A DNA stretch of 5,402 nt from an uncultured Prevotellaceae bacterium (GTDB lineage: Bacteria; Bacteroidota; Bacteroidia; Bacteroidales; Bacteroidaceae). A program made the position numbers and the translations under genes. The notes under the pieces were generated by a model, which had not been told where the DNA came from, ran no database searches, and worked only from the letters and a program-made list of their open reading frames with translations. Location: positions 1 to 5,402 of the forward strand of contig CALAVF010000053.1 in NCBI GenBank assembly GCA_937892315.1, in the 5' to 3' direction. Positions 4,756-5,402 of this stretch are shown here, piece by piece. Numbering within the stretch: position 1 is the first letter of the stretch; each line of letters starts with the position of its first letter.

Positions 4756-5100
4756 ATGAGAGTCTCCTTCGATTATCTTCCAGAGTTTGAAAGACGGGCA
4801 AAAAACTTGTCAAAGAAATACAAATCTTTTGTGTCAGATTATAACACGTTTCTTGATGAACTGGAAGAAAATCCTTTTGGCGGAGAATCATTAGGTCATC
4901 ATATTTACAAGAATCGAATGTCTATTGCCTCAAAAGGCAAAGGGAAAAGCGGTGGTGCTCGTGTCATCACCTATAATGTGCAGCAACAATCCACAGACGA
5001 AGTGCTCATCACGTTGATGTCTATATATGACAAGGGAGAAATCAGTAATGTTTCCGATGCTTATCTCCGTTCTTTAGTTCGAGAAATAGAACAAAGGTAA
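4756..5100 (+). CDS. RelE/ParE-superfamily toxin
   Basis: A 114-residue toxin of the RelE/ParE superfamily. RelE-type members cleave mRNA at the ribosome, while ParE members inhibit gyrase; this one resembles the Bacteroidota type usually annotated as RelE/ParE family toxin. The N-terminal half is helical (PEFERRAKNLSKKYKSF, 9-25), followed by ENPFGGESLGHHIYKNRM (38-55). The basic glycine-rich KGKGKSGGARVITY (60-73), the strand LITLMSIYDKGE (84-95) and the closing helix with NVSDAYLRSLVREIEQR (98-114) are the family signature. Length is normal and nothing is truncated. The ATG lies 186 nt after the antitoxin stop, an unusually wide gap for such a pair. 165 nt of that gap is the repeat, and removing it leaves 21 nt. 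No promoter is visible in the last 21 nt, so expression should depend on readthrough from 4289. Family firm, exact target unknown. Confidence 0.85.
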   Translation: MRVSFDYLPEFERRAKNLSKKYKSFVSDYNTFLDELEENPFGGESLGHHIYKNRMSIASKGKGKSGGARVITYNVQQQSTDEVLITLMSIYDKGEISNVSDAYLRSLVREIEQR

Positions 5101-5314
5101 TTATGACATCTGGGGTACGACTTCTTATTGTGAAATAAAAATTCAATTAACCAATTGAAATATAGAAGACTGCCTGCATTCTTTTGTAAATCCATCTAAA
5201 TCATCGACTCAAATATCCACAGGGGAACTTTCTGTTGCCCCAGAGCCTGTTTATACTCCACTCGCAACACTCCCTCCTCGCCTCCTCCACTTTCTCTTGC
5301 CCTACAGCATCAAT
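5101..5314. other. Intergenic region without a recognisable gene
   Basis: No open frame or RNA gene is convincing. A 7-bp stem TTCAATT/AATTGAA (5142-5148 with 5153-5159) is followed, on the minus strand only, by a T-rich tract and could terminate a leftward transcript from beyond the window. A second small stem GGGGAAC/GTTgCCCC (5222-5241) has no T run. From about 5260 the plus strand becomes C/T-rich. Confidence 0.5.
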
Positions 5315-5402
5315 TCATTTAGCATTGATACATAAAATCATTTAGCATTGGGACACAATTCAATTTGGCATAGGAACAAAAAGCAATTTAGCGTTGGGAC
5401 AA
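5315..5402 (+). repeat. Degenerate 22-23-bp tandem repeats, TTTAGCATTGGGACA type
   Basis: Four units start at 5315, 5338, 5360 and 5383 (spacings 23, 22, 23; the last is cut by the window end). Each has the core TCATTTAGCATTGGGACA or a close variant, followed by an A-rich tail. The spacing of about two helical turns suggests serial protein-binding sites. Candidates are the multiply repeated terminus of an IS21-family insertion sequence or replication iterons; neither a transposase nor a replication gene is in view. Confidence 0.65.

Overview
The window looks like Bacteroidota DNA, most likely Prevotellaceae or a close Bacteroidales relative. Three promoters have the -7 box TAnnTTTG of that phylum, each with a TTG or TTTG 19-20 bp upstream. 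An adjacent UpxY/UpxZ-type regulator pair (known from Bacteroides capsule loci) and a RelE-like toxin of a type common in the phylum point the same way. No marker gene fixes the genus.

Layout. On the minus strand, positions 1-2225 hold a Lys/Glu-rich exported protein with a strong terminator, a 165-bp repeat (copy A) and a 381-residue AAA-type ATPase. A short divergent promoter region separates the ATPase from a plus-strand tRNA-Leu(UAG) and its terminator. Next comes a promoter and a roughly 500-nt, hairpin-rich untranslated leader, then an upxY-like antitermination factor and a upxZ-like antagonist. A separate promoter drives an antitoxin and a RelE/ParE-family toxin. These two are separated by copy B of the 165-bp repeat, inverted relative to copy A. 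The last 300 bases hold no gene and end in a 22-23-bp degenerate tandem repeat that runs off the window.

How the parts work together. By analogy with Bacteroides fragilis, UpxY should allow RNA polymerase to pass termination signals in its own leader, and UpxZ should inhibit UpxY proteins of other loci. The leader has stems, competing pairings and a U-tract that fit this. No polysaccharide genes follow inside the window; a toxin-antitoxin pair follows instead, so the regulator pair may be orphaned or displaced.

The most interesting structure is the 165-bp repeat. The two copies match at 164 of 165 positions. Copy A is flanked by an 8-bp direct repeat and copy B by a 6-bp one. The ends are imperfect inverted repeats. 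The interior is built from 9- and 18-bp GAAGTT modules whose order differs between the two arms. It behaves like a small non-autonomous insertion element, and copy B lies exactly between an antitoxin stop codon and its toxin gene.
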